Shown: positions 52,148 to 61,261 of the stretch, piece by piece
How the letters are laid out: each line of letters opens with the position of its first letter
How positions within the stretch are numbered: position 1 is the first letter of the stretch
DNA from: an uncultured Collinsella sp.
GTDB lineage: Bacteria; Actinomycetota; Coriobacteriia; Coriobacteriales; Coriobacteriaceae
NCBI GenBank assembly: GCA_902491345.1
Contig: CABUHI010000002.1
Coordinates: 1 to 64,000, forward strand
Length of the DNA stretch: 64,000 bases
Direction: 5' to 3'
Translations under genes and position numbers: made by a program
Notes under the pieces: model-generated
The model's database searches: none
The model's input: only the letters and a program-made list of their open reading frames with translations
What the model was told of the DNA's origin: nothing

Positions 52148-54895
52148 GTGGCAGACGATATCAACAACAACGAGGGTATGGACGAGGCCGGCGACGCCGG
52201 CATGCCCGATGATCTGAAGCGCCTACTCGCCCGCGCCGAGCAGGGCGAGGACGGCGACCCGGATTCCTATAACCCCGACGCCGAGGATGAAGAGGAAGAG
52301 GATGACGACGCCGAGCTCGAGGAGAGCTTCGGCGCGGTCGATCGTGGCGCTTCGGCCGGCGAGGACATCAACGGCGGTCAACTCCAGATTTCGGAGTTTG
52401 GCCGCGAGATGAAGCAGTCGTTCATCGAGTACTCGATGTCGGTCATTACGGCGCGCGCCCTGCCGGACGTGCGCGACGGCTTAAAGCCGGTGCACCGCCG
52501 CATCCTGTACGCCATGAACGAGAGCGGTATCTACCCCAACCGCCCGCATAAGAAGTCGGCCTGGACGGTCGGCGAAGTTATCGGCAAGTACCATCCGCAC
52601 GGTGACTTCGCGGTCTACGAGGCCATGGTTCGTCTGGCGCAGTGGTTCTCCATGCGCACACCGCTCATCGATGGCCACGGCAACTTCGGCAACATCGATG
52701 GCGACGGCGCGGCGGCCATGCGTTATACCGAGAGCCGCCTGGCAAAGCCCGCCATGGAGCTGCTGCGCGACCTGCAAAAGGATACCGTCGACTGGCAGCC
52801 CAACTACGACGAGTCGCTCGCCGAGCCCGTGGCGCTGCCCGCGCGCTTCCCCAACCTGCTGGTCAACGGCAGCCAGGGCATCGCCGTCGGCATGGCCACC
52901 AATATCGCCCCACATAACCTCACCGAGGCGATCGAGGCCACCTGCTACCTGATCGACAATCCCGACGCCACCGTCGACGAGCTTATGCAGATCATGCCCG
53001 GTCCGGACTTCCCCACCGGTGCCATCATCATGGGCAGCGCCGGCATTAGGCAGAGCTACGAGACCGGTCGCGGCTCCATTACCGTGCGTGCCAAGGCCCA
53101 CGTGGAATCCACCAAGACCGGTCGCAGCCGCCTGGTCTTTACCGAGATTCCCTACATGGTCAACAAGGGCACCTTGCAGGAGAAGATCGCCCAGCTCGTA
53201 AACGACAAGCGCATCGAGGGCATCTCGGACATGCGCGACGAGTCCAACCAAAAGGGCATCCGTCTGGTCATCGAGCTCAAGAAGGGCGTCATTCCGCAGG
53301 TCGTGCTCAACAACCTGTATAAGTACACCTCGCTGCAGACGACTTTTGGCGCCAACAACTTGGCGCTCGTCAACGGCGTTCCCAAATGCCTGAGCCTGCG
53401 CGAGATACTGCAGCACTACATCGACCACCAGGTTGACGTCGTCACCCGCCGCACCCGCTTTGACCTTAAGAAGGCCCAGGCGCGCGCCCATATCCTCGAG
53501 GGCTATCTGATGGCTCTCGACCATATCGACGAGGTCATCAGCATTATCCGTTCCTCGCAGACCGACTCCGAGGCAAGCGGCCGCCTGATCGAGCGCTTTG
53601 GCTTTACGCCCGAGCAGACCACGGCCATCCTCGAGATGAAGCTGCGCCGCCTGACTGGCCTGGAGCGCGACAAGATCCAGGAAGAGCTGGACGGTCTGCG
53701 CCGCGCCATCGCTTACTATGAGGACTTGCTGGCACATGAGGAGAAGATCCTGGGCGTCATCAAGGAGGAGATGCGCGAGATCTCGAAGAAGTTCGGCGAC
53801 AAACGCCGCACCGAGATCAGCCATGTCGAAAAGGACCTGGATGTCGAGGACCTCATCGCCGACGAGGACATGGTCGTGACCATCACCCACACCGGCTACG
53901 TGAAGCGCATCCCGGTGGCTGCCTACCGCGCCCAGAAGCGCGGCGGCAAGGGCGTGTCGGGCGTCAATCTTAAAGAGGACGACGTCATCGACGAGATGTT
54001 TATCGCATCCACGCACGAGTACGTGCTGTTCTTCTCGAGCAAGGGCAAGGTCTACCGCCTGAAGGTGCACGAGCTGCCGGTGGGTACGCGCCAGGCGCGC
54101 GGCACCGCGATCGTCAACCTGCTGCCCTTTGAGGAAGGCGAGAAGATCGCGAGCGTCATCAGCTGTCGCGAGTTCCCCGCCGACGAGTACCTGATGTTTG
54201 CCACCAAGAGCGGCATGGTCAAGAAGACCGTGATGAGCGCTTACGACCGCAGCCGCCGTGATGGCCTGATCGCCATCAACCTGAGGGACGACGACGCGCT
54301 GCTCGCCGTGCGCCGTGTGCGCGAGGGCGACAAGATCATCCTGGCCACTACTGCGGGCAAGGCGATCATGTTCCCTGAGGACCAGGTTCGCGCCACGGGA
54401 CGCGACACCAGCGGCGTTCGCGGTATTAGCATGAAGGACGGCGTGAGCGTTTTGGGTATGGAGGTTACCAACGGCAACGGCGACCTGTTTGTCATCACCG
54501 AGCGCGGCTACGGCAAGCGCACGCCGGTCGCGGACTATCCGGAGCAGAACCGCGGCGGTCAGGGCGTCTACACCATCCAGATGACCGAGCGTAAGGGAAA
54601 CCTCGCGGCCATGAAGACGGTGGGTCCGCAGCACGAGCTGTTCATCGTGACGGAAGGCGCGACGGTCATTCGCGTCAAGACCGATGAGATTAGCCAGACC
54701 GGCCGAGCCACCCAGGGCGTCAAGATGATGACCGTCGACGACAACGACCGTGTGTGCGCTGTCGCCCGCATGACGGCGGCTAAGGAAAAGCCCGAAGGCG
54801 AAGGCGCCGAGGCCGAGGCAACGGTCGATGCCGAAAATACCCCAGTCGACCTAGGCGACGGCAACGACATGCCAGAGGATCTCCTAGACGAGTAA
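52148..54895 (+). CDS. gyrA: DNA gyrase subunit A with acidic N-terminal extension
   Basis: This is the breakage-reunion subunit of gyrase (915 residues). The usual start region ([18 protein letters not shown]) begins only near residue 78. Before it lies an Asp/Glu-rich extension of about 75 residues. The catalytic Tyr is in ALRYTESRL-like MRYTESRL, and the GyrA box is QKRGGKG. The quinolone-binding region reads [10 protein letters not shown], with Phe154 (codon 52607-52609) at the position of E. coli Ser83. Six pinwheel blades and an acidic C-tail complete it. It starts with GTG after GAGGAGGT. Confidence 0.97.
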   Translation: MADDINNNEGMDEAGDAGMPDDLKRLLARAEQGEDGDPDSYNPDAEDEEEEDDDAELEESFGAVDRGASAGEDINGGQLQISEFGREMKQSFIEYSMSVITARALPDVRDGLKPVHRRILYAMNESGIYPNRPHKKSAWTVGEVIGKYHPHGDFAVYEAMVRLAQWFSMRTPLIDGHGNFGNIDGDGAAAMRYTESRLAKPAMELLRDLQKDTVDWQPNYDESLAEPVALPARFPNLLVNGSQGIAVGMATNIAPHNLTEAIEATCYLIDNPDATVDELMQIMPGPDFPTGAIIMGSAGIRQSYETGRGSITVRAKAHVESTKTGRSRLVFTEIPYMVNKGTLQEKIAQLVNDKRIEGISDMRDESNQKGIRLVIELKKGVIPQVVLNNLYKYTSLQTTFGANNLALVNGVPKCLSLREILQHYIDHQVDVVTRRTRFDLKKAQARAHILEGYLMALDHIDEVISIIRSSQTDSEASGRLIERFGFTPEQTTAILEMKLRRLTGLERDKIQEELDGLRRAIAYYEDLLAHEEKILGVIKEEMREISKKFGDKRRTEISHVEKDLDVEDLIADEDMVVTITHTGYVKRIPVAAYRAQKRGGKGVSGVNLKEDDVIDEMFIASTHEYVLFFSSKGKVYRLKVHELPVGTRQARGTAIVNLLPFEEGEKIASVISCREFPADEYLMFATKSGMVKKTVMSAYDRSRRDGLIAINLRDDDALLAVRRVREGDKIILATTAGKAIMFPEDQVRATGRDTSGVRGISMKDGVSVLGMEVTNGNGDLFVITERGYGKRTPVADYPEQNRGGQGVYTIQMTERKGNLAAMKTVGPQHELFIVTEGATVIRVKTDEISQTGRATQGVKMMTVDDNDRVCAVARMTAAKEKPEGEGAEAEATVDAENTPVDLGDGNDMPEDLLDE

Positions 54896-54935
54896 GAGGC
54901 CCTAGCTGGTAGAAAATATCAGACCCCATATATCG

Positions 54936-54968
54936 GCGGTCGGCGCACTGCGCGCCGACCGCTTTTTT
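54936..54968 (+). terminator. gyrA terminator
   Basis: GCGGTCGGCGC pairs perfectly with GCGCCGACCGC around five bases, followed by six T residues. The T-run is also the outer arm of the large palindrome that follows. Confidence 0.9.
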
Positions 54969-55148
54969 GAAAACCTCGGGACTCGCGTTCGCCCCGGCCG
55001 CACGGCGGCATGTGAAGTCGATCGCGAGTTCCGCACGAGCCAGAGAGCACTTAATGTGCTCTCTGCGCGAGTCAGGACTGTCCGAGCAGGCGACTTCATA
55101 TGCCGCCGTGCGGCCGGGGCGAACACCCTCCAAAGATTTTCAAAAAAG
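54962..55148. repeat. 187-bp nested palindrome between gyrA and tRNA-Ile
   Basis: Three nested inverted repeats share one centre. Outer arms are CTTTTTTGAAAA/TTTTCAAAAAAG (54962-54973, 55137-55148). Middle arms are 33 bp (54988-55020 with 55091-55123, one G-T pair). The inner hairpin is AGAGAGCAC/GTGCTCTCT (55042-55064). No gene is present. It could form a cruciform or a long RNA stem and may be a mobile remnant, a topology-linked element next to gyrase genes, or a double terminator. Confidence 0.8.
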
Positions 55149-55151
55149 TTG

Positions 55152-55181
55152 TTGACGCGCGCGTAACGACTCGTCTAATAT
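55152..55181 (+). promoter_or_regulatory. tRNA-Ile/Ala cluster promoter
   Basis: TTGACG and TAATAT are separated by 18 bp, and the -10 box ends 14 bp before the first tRNA base. The A-rich end of the large palindrome lies directly upstream and could act as an UP element. Confidence 0.75.
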
Positions 55182-55195
55182 ATCCCTTGCGCGAT

Positions 55196-55269
55196 GGACC
55201 TGTAGCTCAGTTGGTTAGAGCGTCCGGCTGATAACCGGGAGGTCACAAGTTCGAATCTTGTCAGGTCCA
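55196..55269 (+). tRNA. tRNA-Ile(GAT), copy 1
   Basis: A 74-nt cloverleaf with acceptor GGACCTG/CAGGTCC, anticodon loop CTGATAA (anticodon GAT) and T-loop TTCGAAT. CCA is encoded at 55270-55272. It is identical to copy 2. Confidence 0.97.
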
Positions 55270-55283
55270 CCATTTTCTTTCGC

Positions 55284-55328
55284 AATAAACACCCCAGCGA
55301 GAGCCGAGTCGCCGCTGGGGTGTTTATT
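55284..55328. other. 16-bp perfect hairpin between tRNA-Ile and tRNA-Ala
   Basis: AATAAACACCCCAGCG pairs exactly with its complement around a 13-nt loop. No T-run follows, so it is more likely a processing signal or partial terminator than a full stop between the tRNA genes. Confidence 0.65.
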
Positions 55329-55339
55329 ACTGTCTCCGT

Positions 55340-55412
55340 GGGGGTTTAGCTCAGCTGGGAGAGCGCGGGCTTTGCAAGCCTGAGGTCAGGGGTTCGATCC
55401 CCCTAACCTCCA
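55340..55412 (+). tRNA. tRNA-Ala(TGC)
   Basis: A 73-nt cloverleaf with acceptor GGGGGTT/AACCTCC (one G-T pair), anticodon loop TTTGCAA (anticodon TGC) and T-loop TTCGATC. CCA is encoded at 55413-55415. It lies between two identical tRNA-Ile genes. Confidence 0.97.
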
Positions 55413-55419
55413 CCATGAT

Positions 55420-55493
55420 GGACCTGTAGCTCAGTTGGTTAGAGCGTCCGGCTGATAACCGGGAGGTCACAAGTTCGAATCTTGTCAGGTCCA
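55420..55493 (+). tRNA. tRNA-Ile(GAT), copy 2
   Basis: Base-for-base identical to copy 1 over 74 nt, including the GAT anticodon. CCA is encoded at 55494-55496. It begins only 4 bp after the CCA of tRNA-Ala, so the two must be cut from one transcript. Confidence 0.97.
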
Positions 55494-55510
55494 CCATCAA
55501 AACTGTGAAG

Positions 55511-55540
55511 AGCCTCGAGGCATGGCCTCGGGGCTTTTTT
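55511..55540 (+). terminator. tRNA cluster terminator
   Basis: AGCC-t-CGAGG pairs with CCTCG-g-GGCT around five bases, followed by six T residues. Confidence 0.85.
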
Positions 55541-55655
55541 CTTGTGTGTGATAAAACTCATTTTGGTTTTGTGTGCTGTGCGAAAGATTGGGTAGTATAG
55601 CTATTCAATGCGGCGAAGGCGCCGCGTGTTAACCGCTACGTACCGGAGGTGTTCC

Positions 55656-56156
55656 ATGGTTCGTGTCGACATAGAGACCATCGTCATGGCCGCCGGTCCC
55701 GTGCCATCGCTTATCGTACTTCGCGAGCGCTGCAGCAAATCGGACTCCCCCGCGCCGCTGCGCTCCCTTTCTATCCAAACTGGTTCCTTTGAGGCTGCGG
55801 CTATTAGCCGCGGTATCGACAGCGGTCGTGCCAAGCGCCCGATCGCCCATGACCTGCTGCTCGACACGCTTGATGCCCTGGATGCAAAACTCGAGCGCAT
55901 CGAGATTGTCCGTGCCGAGCCTCCCGTGTTCTATGCGACGGTCGTTGTTTTGGCCGACAGCAACGAGCATAGGATCGATGCGCGTCCGAGCGATGCCATC
56001 GCCCTCGCCGTGCGCAGCAATGCTCCCATGTTTGTTGAGGACGACATCATGAACCGCCTGGGGACCGTCTCTCCGGTTGCCGAGGAAGTCGATGACGAGC
56101 AGGAATTTGAGAAGTTCGACGAGTTCGTCCATACGCTCTCGCCCGATGATTTTTAA
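55656..56156 (+). CDS. Bifunctional nuclease (BFN/DUF151) family protein
   Basis: The 166-residue protein carries the DUF151 core: a VDIETIVMAAGPVPSLIVLRE start, an RPIAHDLLLDTLDAL segment and the diagnostic DARPSDAIALAVRSNAPMFVEDD. An acidic tail follows. Some plant members degrade both DNA and RNA; the bacterial role is not clear. GGAGG lies 6 nt before the ATG at 55656; a frame open 16 codons earlier is not supported. Confidence 0.9.
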   Translation: MVRVDIETIVMAAGPVPSLIVLRERCSKSDSPAPLRSLSIQTGSFEAAAISRGIDSGRAKRPIAHDLLLDTLDALDAKLERIEIVRAEPPVFYATVVVLADSNEHRIDARPSDAIALAVRSNAPMFVEDDIMNRLGTVSPVAEEVDDEQEFEKFDEFVHTLSPDDF

Positions 56157-56546
56157 ATGACGAGTAGCCATGAGACGGAGTGTGCACTGATGGGTCGCGG
56201 CGTTTCAGCCGAAGCCGCCGCCATTGCCCGCGAGGCCCAGATGCGCTCGGAGGCATCCGAGGCCGCGCGCATCGCCTATGTGACGCAGGCCCGTACGCTT
56301 CGCGAGCGCCGTGCCTCCTTTATCAAGATGGTTGCCGTCTCCGCACTTGTCGCGGCAATCTCCTCGCGCCTTCGTGGTACAGTTGGTGCGCTTGGGTTTT
56401 CGATTTCGACGGGCTTGGTCATCTGGGGCGTGGTCGATGCCGTGATGCTGACCAACCAGATCAAGGTACTCGATAAGCGCGCCGCCGATATGATGCGCGC
56501 CCGCGACGCCGCCGCCGAGATCGCTGCCGAGGCACAAGAGATGTAA
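56157..56546 (+). CDS. Small two-helix membrane protein, unknown
   Basis: The 129-residue protein has an Ala/Glu/Arg-rich helical N-terminus (about 15-50), two hydrophobic segments (about 57-71 and 77-99) and an Ala-rich helical tail. No family is recognised. Its ATG follows the BFN stop codon without a gap (TAAATG), so translation is coupled. Confidence 0.7.
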   Translation: MTSSHETECALMGRGVSAEAAAIAREAQMRSEASEAARIAYVTQARTLRERRASFIKMVAVSALVAAISSRLRGTVGALGFSISTGLVIWGVVDAVMLTNQIKVLDKRAADMMRARDAAAEIAAEAQEM

Positions 56547-56576
56547 CGACGCCGGACTCGATGGGAAGGTCTAAAA

Positions 56577-57026
56577 ATGGCACAGGATATGCAGGACGCC
56601 GGAAACGTCTCCGCCGAGCTCGACGCCATGGTGTGCGACCTCATCGGGGCATTTTTAGACGACCTGGCCGCTGGTGAGAACCCCGGAGTTGTCGTTGCGA
56701 TCGAAGACGCCGCGTCCAACCGCTATCTGGCGGCACTCGACGAGGACGGCGAGGAGGCATGCCTCGAGGCTGCCACCAACTTTATCTCCGAGCACAAGAT
56801 GGGCCTTAAGGACGAGGGTCTGGGTCGCATCGCCCGTTACGCCATCGGCTACACTGGTTGTGTCGAAATCGATGGTGGCTACCATGACGCCCTGCTTGTG
56901 AGTTTCTTTGAGACGACGCTCGAGAGCGGCTTTTCGGCATACGTACTGTACGAGGGTGTGGGCGCCGGCGATGGTTTTATGTGGAGCGACCCTGAACCTG
57001 CAGGCGAGGAAACCCCTCTTATCTAA
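56577..57026 (+). CDS. Acidic protein of unknown function
   Basis: The 149-residue soluble protein is acidic and rich in Asp, Glu, Gly and Ala, without membrane helices or motifs I know. Codon use fits real coding. It lies 30 bp after the membrane-protein gene on the same strand and may be the last gene of the BFN unit. Confidence 0.65.
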   Translation: MAQDMQDAGNVSAELDAMVCDLIGAFLDDLAAGENPGVVVAIEDAASNRYLAALDEDGEEACLEAATNFISEHKMGLKDEGLGRIARYAIGYTGCVEIDGGYHDALLVSFFETTLESGFSAYVLYEGVGAGDGFMWSDPEPAGEETPLI

Positions 57027-57143
57027 AATCGCTAAAATAAACGAGTTTTCGGTAAAAGGCTCAAAATTCCCGCCGAGCGTTGTGTTGCTGGGCGGGTCGC
57101 ATACGCGTGCCGGTTGTATATAGATAGAAGATAGGGGAACTAC

Positions 57144-58982
57144 ATGCGCGTAGACAATCTGAGGAACATCGCCATCATCGCTCACGTCGACCACGGCAAG
57201 ACGACGATGGTCGACAAGCTCCTGCGTGCCACGGACGCCTTCCGTGCCAACCAGCAGGTCGAGGACCGCGTCCTGGATTCTAACGACCAGGAGCGCGAGC
57301 GCGGCATTACGATTCTCGCCAAGAACATCTCTATCGAGTACAAGGACGTTAAGATCAACGTCATCGACACCCCGGGCCACGCTGACTTTGGCGGCGAGGT
57401 CGAGCGCGTGCTGCGTATGGCCGACGGCGCCCTGCTGCTGGTCGATGCCTTTGAGGGCCCCATGCCCCAGACCCGCTTCGTGCTGCGTCACGCCATCGAC
57501 ACCGGCCTCAAGATCATGATCGTCATCAACAAGATCGACCGTCCGGGCGCCAACCCCGAGAAGGCCTACAACGACTGCCTGGACCTGATGGCCGACCTGG
57601 GCGCCACCGACGACCAGCTTGAGTTTGCCATGGAGCACGTGGTCTACGCCAGCGCCATGAATGGCTTTGCCCGCCTTGACCCCAACGACGGCAACATGGA
57701 CATGTATCCGCTGCTCGATATGATCATCGACGACATGCCCGCGCCCGAGGTTGACGAGAACGCCCCGCTGGCCATGCAGTGTGTGACCATCGACCACTCC
57801 AACTTCGTTGGCCGCATCGGTATCGGTCGCGTGTACTCCGGCACCATTCACCAGGGCGATCAGATCCTGGTCGTCAAGAACGACGGTTCCAGCGCTACCG
57901 CTACCGTCAAGCAGCTCTTTACTTTCGACTACCTGGGTCGCACCGAGTGCCAGGAAGTCGGCGCCGGTGATATCGCCGCCGTCGTGGGCATCGACCGCAC
58001 CGATATCGGCGATGTCTACACCGATCCCGAGAACCCCGTTGAGCTCGAACCCATCGAGATCGACCCGCCGACCCTGTCCATCGTCTTTGAGGCTTCGACC
58101 TCCCCGCTCGTCGGCCGCGACGGCGACATCGTGGGTGCCCGTCAGCTCAAGGAGCGCCTGTTCAACGAGGCCGAGAACAACGTGACCATGAAGATCGAGG
58201 AGCTCGAGGACAAGAGCGGCGTCGAGGTTTCGGGCCGCGGCATTCTGCACCTGTCCGTCCTGATGGAGTCTATGCGCCGCGAGGGCTTTGAGTTCCAGGT
58301 CGGTCGTCCCCGCGTTCTGTTTAAGAAGGACGAGAATGGCAACAAGATGGAGCCCGTCGAGCAGGCCGTCGTCGAGTGCCCGGACGAGTACTCGGGCAAG
58401 GTCGTTGAGGTCTTCGGCACCTCCGGCGGCATCATGACGAGCATGGATACCTCGGGCATCGTGACGCACCTCGAGTTTAAGATCCCGACCCGCGGCATCA
58501 TGGGTCTTAAGAACCGCATCATGAACGTCACTCACGGCGAGGGCGTGTTCTACCACACCTTCCTGGAGTACGGCCCCTATGCCGGCGAGATCGGCAACCG
58601 CCAGAACGGCGCCATGATCTCCATGACCACCGAGAAGGCCGTTGCCTACGCTCTGGGCACGCTGCAGGAGCGCGGCCAGCTGTTTGTTGAGCCGGGTACC
58701 GAGTGCTACGAGGGTATGATCGTGGGCGAGCGCAGCAAGGCCGGCGACATGGTCGTCAATATCGCCCGTACCAAGAACCTGGGCAACCAGCGTTCCTCGA
58801 CCTCCGATATCTCCGTCCAGCTGGTGCCGCCCCGCACCTTCTCGCTGGAGGAGGCGCTGGAGTACATCGCCGACGACGAGCTGGTGGAGATCACTCCCAA
58901 GAACATCCGCCTGCGCAAGCGTCTGCTCAATGCCACCGACCGCAAGAAGGCCGCCGTCCGCGCCGGTCAGGTCAACAAATAA
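57144..58982 (+). CDS. typA: Translational GTPase TypA/BipA
   Basis: TypA is an EF-G-like ribosome-binding GTPase involved in stress and ribosome assembly. The 612-residue protein has G1 AHVDHGKTT, the switch I region ERERGITI, G3 [12 protein letters not shown] and G4 NKIDRPGA. A beta-barrel, two EF-G-like domains and the TypA-specific C-terminus ([22 protein letters not shown]) follow. The start is supported by AGGGG before the ATG. Confidence 0.97.
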   Translation: MRVDNLRNIAIIAHVDHGKTTMVDKLLRATDAFRANQQVEDRVLDSNDQERERGITILAKNISIEYKDVKINVIDTPGHADFGGEVERVLRMADGALLLVDAFEGPMPQTRFVLRHAIDTGLKIMIVINKIDRPGANPEKAYNDCLDLMADLGATDDQLEFAMEHVVYASAMNGFARLDPNDGNMDMYPLLDMIIDDMPAPEVDENAPLAMQCVTIDHSNFVGRIGIGRVYSGTIHQGDQILVVKNDGSSATATVKQLFTFDYLGRTECQEVGAGDIAAVVGIDRTDIGDVYTDPENPVELEPIEIDPPTLSIVFEASTSPLVGRDGDIVGARQLKERLFNEAENNVTMKIEELEDKSGVEVSGRGILHLSVLMESMRREGFEFQVGRPRVLFKKDENGNKMEPVEQAVVECPDEYSGKVVEVFGTSGGIMTSMDTSGIVTHLEFKIPTRGIMGLKNRIMNVTHGEGVFYHTFLEYGPYAGEIGNRQNGAMISMTTEKAVAYALGTLQERGQLFVEPGTECYEGMIVGERSKAGDMVVNIARTKNLGNQRSSTSDISVQLVPPRTFSLEEALEYIADDELVEITPKNIRLRKRLLNATDRKKAAVRAGQVNK

Positions 58983-59010
58983 GCGCTGGGCTTTATAGCG
59001 ACTAACAAGA

Positions 59011-59044
59011 AAGGGCGCCGACCATCGCGGTCGGTGCCCTTTTT
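59011..59044 (+). terminator. typA terminator
   Basis: AAGGGC-g-CCGACC pairs with GGTCGG-t-GCCCTT around five bases, followed by a T-run. Confidence 0.88.
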
Positions 59045-59111
59045 GGTGCACAGGGATTGAGTTGGTCTGCACCACCGCAAAGGTGTCTGCCCCCTTTGTG
59101 GGGGTTGACGG

Positions 59112-60257
59112 CTAGGCGGAAGGAAGGCCTGGAGTATTGGCGGCCTGCTGCGGCTTGAGGCGGGCGTTGCGCCAGATGATCTGGATGACGTAGCCGAGCG
59201 TAAAGACGAAGGCTACGCCGCTGACAAAGCTGCCCATAAGGGGAAGTGCCGTGAGTGCGCCCGCGGCGATACCGCCCACGGCGGCCATGGCGTAGCGGTT
59301 CTGGTTGTGTCCGACCATGCGTGCGATCGCGGTGCCCGTAAATGCCGCCGAGACCAGAGCGATGCCGATCACGGCGCACATGAGAGCTCCGGCGAGCGAC
59401 AGACCTGCAATCGAGATGGTGAGCAGCAGGGCGGCGGGAACGGCGGCCACCGTGCCCAAAAGACCGCTCACCCACAGCGGGGTGGGGCGTTGACGAAGCA
59501 TACCGGCGGCGCTGGCGGTCGCGCGCGGAAGGACGAGCTCGAGGAGGATTGCGACAAAGCAGGTAGAAAGCGCCGCGGCGACGATGCCGCCGATGGTGTC
59601 GTTAATCGTTGAGGTGTCCTCGTTCTCGGTGCGGTCGATCTTGAGGGCTCCGACCTGAGCGCCCTCGGCCCGCTCGGGATCCTCGGAGATGTGGGCGTTC
59701 ACCGTGCCGGTGATGCGGGCATTTTTGCCCAAGACGAGCTTATCGGCCCAGACCTCGATATCGCCATCGACGGTGCCGTCGATGGTTACCGTACTGCCCG
59801 CGAGCGCTGCCGACTTGGCGGAGCCACGCAGGGCAACCGTCTCGCCCATCGCGTAAAAACAGCTGGCGGTGCTACCGGTGTTGAGCACGACGTGCTGACC
59901 GGCTACCGTCACGCTGCCATCGATTGCGGTTTTGGAGATATCGATGGTGCGTGCCGCCAGGCGAACGGCTCCGCCTACGGTGCAGTCGCGAATCGATAGG
60001 CTGTCGCCTGCCGCGATAATATCGCGGCCGATGGAGGCATCGTCCAGGTTAAGGCTTTGGCCAGCCCAGTACAGGTCGCCCTCGGCGCTAGACGGATTTG
60101 AATCAGCTTCGGTTGCGAGTACGTTGCCCGCGGTGTCTGTGCCGGCGAACGACGCCGTGGGAAGTACGGTCAGCGCAAGCGCAATCAGTACGAATAGGAG
60201 GGCGATGCGGGCCTGCGCTTTGTGGCGCTTGGTCGACGGTTCTAGGTTGCAAGGCAT
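59112..60257 (-). CDS. Bactofilin-like beta-helix protein with C-terminal membrane domain
   Basis: The 381-residue protein has a signal peptide or anchor (about 16-38) and a right-handed beta-helix-like region of about 130 residues with polymer-forming repeats (DLYWAGQSLNLDDASIGRDIIAAGDSL is the first). A low-complexity linker and four membrane helices (about 220-345) follow. The repeat pattern resembles bactofilins, but here the domain would be on the outside of the membrane. Its role is unknown. AAGGA lies 6 nt before the ATG at 60257; the frame open upstream is not needed. Confidence 0.75.
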   Translation of the reverse strand: MPCNLEPSTKRHKAQARIALLFVLIALALTVLPTASFAGTDTAGNVLATEADSNPSSAEGDLYWAGQSLNLDDASIGRDIIAAGDSLSIRDCTVGGAVRLAARTIDISKTAIDGSVTVAGQHVVLNTGSTASCFYAMGETVALRGSAKSAALAGSTVTIDGTVDGDIEVWADKLVLGKNARITGTVNAHISEDPERAEGAQVGALKIDRTENEDTSTINDTIGGIVAAALSTCFVAILLELVLPRATASAAGMLRQRPTPLWVSGLLGTVAAVPAALLLTISIAGLSLAGALMCAVIGIALVSAAFTGTAIARMVGHNQNRYAMAAVGGIAAGALTALPLMGSFVSGVAFVFTLGYVIQIIWRNARLKPQQAANTPGLPSA

Positions 60258-60363
60258 AGTGAATCCTTCGTTAGATACTCGGCATATATCTAACAGGGTA
60301 CCCAACGTGCGAGCGCTCTAAAAGAACCTCTCGGTTGCATTTCGAAGGGTCGTGCCGTGCTAT

Positions 60364-61053
60364 CTACTTTTTGCGATGTAAAAAGCGCGCGATGTCTTCT
60401 TCGGTGGGGCTTTTGATGTCAAAGCGCAGCGAGAGCCAGCGCAGACCCATGGTCACGATAACGCATACGACCAGCGCGGCGACATTGCTGACCAAGCCAC
60501 TCATGACGAGGCTTACATAGCTTGCCGATCCGGCGATGGCCGCGATGGCATAAAAGTTGGTGCGTTGGAAAATGCCCGGAACCACGCCCATAAAGCCGTC
60601 GCGCAGCATGCCGCCGCCCACCGCGGTGAAAAAGCCCATCATGATGCAAACGACGGGTGCAAATCCGTAGACCAGTGCCTTGTCTGCTCCGGTTGCCGCA
60701 TAGATGCCGACCGAGATGATGTCGAGCAGAGGGATGAGTTTGTCGGGCTTATCGACGATTGCCGGGAAGATGTAAATGATGGCCGCCGTGGCGATGGAGA
60801 GCGGCAGCGCCATTGGCTGGTTGAGGATGTAGACGTTGCCGACCTGGAGTGTCATGTCGCGCAAAAGACCGCCGCCCAGACCGCAGACTACCGCGAGTGC
60901 GACCGCGCCCACCAGGTCGAGCTTGTGTTCGCGCGCAACCAGCACACCCGAGATCGATGCAGCGACAACGGCGAACATCTCGAGCCAAAATGGGATAGCG
61001 ACCATGGCATCCGAGGCATGTGAGGTAACGGTTATGGCGGCGACGACGGGCAA
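60364..61053 (-). CDS. TRIC-type cation channel protein (UPF0126)
   Basis: The 229-residue protein has seven membrane helices in two repeated three-helix units. Each unit carries the family glycine motif GGGLLRDM (first) and GGGMLRDGF (second). Bacterial TRIC homologues are trimeric potassium-type channels. I favour a TTG start at 61053 because AAAGGA lies 7 nt upstream; an ATG at 61005 would lose part of the N-terminus. The frame open to 61170 has no ribosome-binding site. Confidence 0.87.
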   Translation of the reverse strand: MPVVAAITVTSHASDAMVAIPFWLEMFAVVAASISGVLVAREHKLDLVGAVALAVVCGLGGGLLRDMTLQVGNVYILNQPMALPLSIATAAIIYIFPAIVDKPDKLIPLLDIISVGIYAATGADKALVYGFAPVVCIMMGFFTAVGGGMLRDGFMGVVPGIFQRTNFYAIAAIAGSASYVSLVMSGLVSNVAALVVCVIVTMGLRWLSLRFDIKSPTEEDIARFLHRKK

Positions 61054-61172
61054 GATGGGGTCCTTTGATTTACGGGATTGGACAATGCCCGTACATAGTA
61101 CATGTTCGGCGACGATCGCGACCCTATTGCTCGGCAAACGGTCGGGACTGGGTGCGGTCATAGGTTTCAAGT

Positions 61173-61233
61173 ATGTACATCAGCCTCCAAAGATGTCGGA
61201 TAATGCCGTTTTTGGAGGGTGGTGTACATGTTT
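61173..61233. repeat. Inverted-repeat palindrome, right after endonuclease gene stop
   Basis: This 61-bp sequence matches 62375-62435 in inverse orientation at 53 of 61 positions. It is itself an imperfect palindrome (TGTACAT...CTCCAAA with TTTGGAG...TGTACA). Together the two copies frame the endonuclease-fold gene. Confidence 0.8.
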
Positions 61234-61261
61234 GGGGAGCGCGGGGCGAGCGGGTCCGTCG

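Noticed and set aside
55125..55137. CCCTCCAAAGAT in the gyrA palindrome as a relative of the endonuclease-flanking repeats
   Set aside because: Only 12 bp are shared and the surrounding palindromes differ; too short to claim a relationship.
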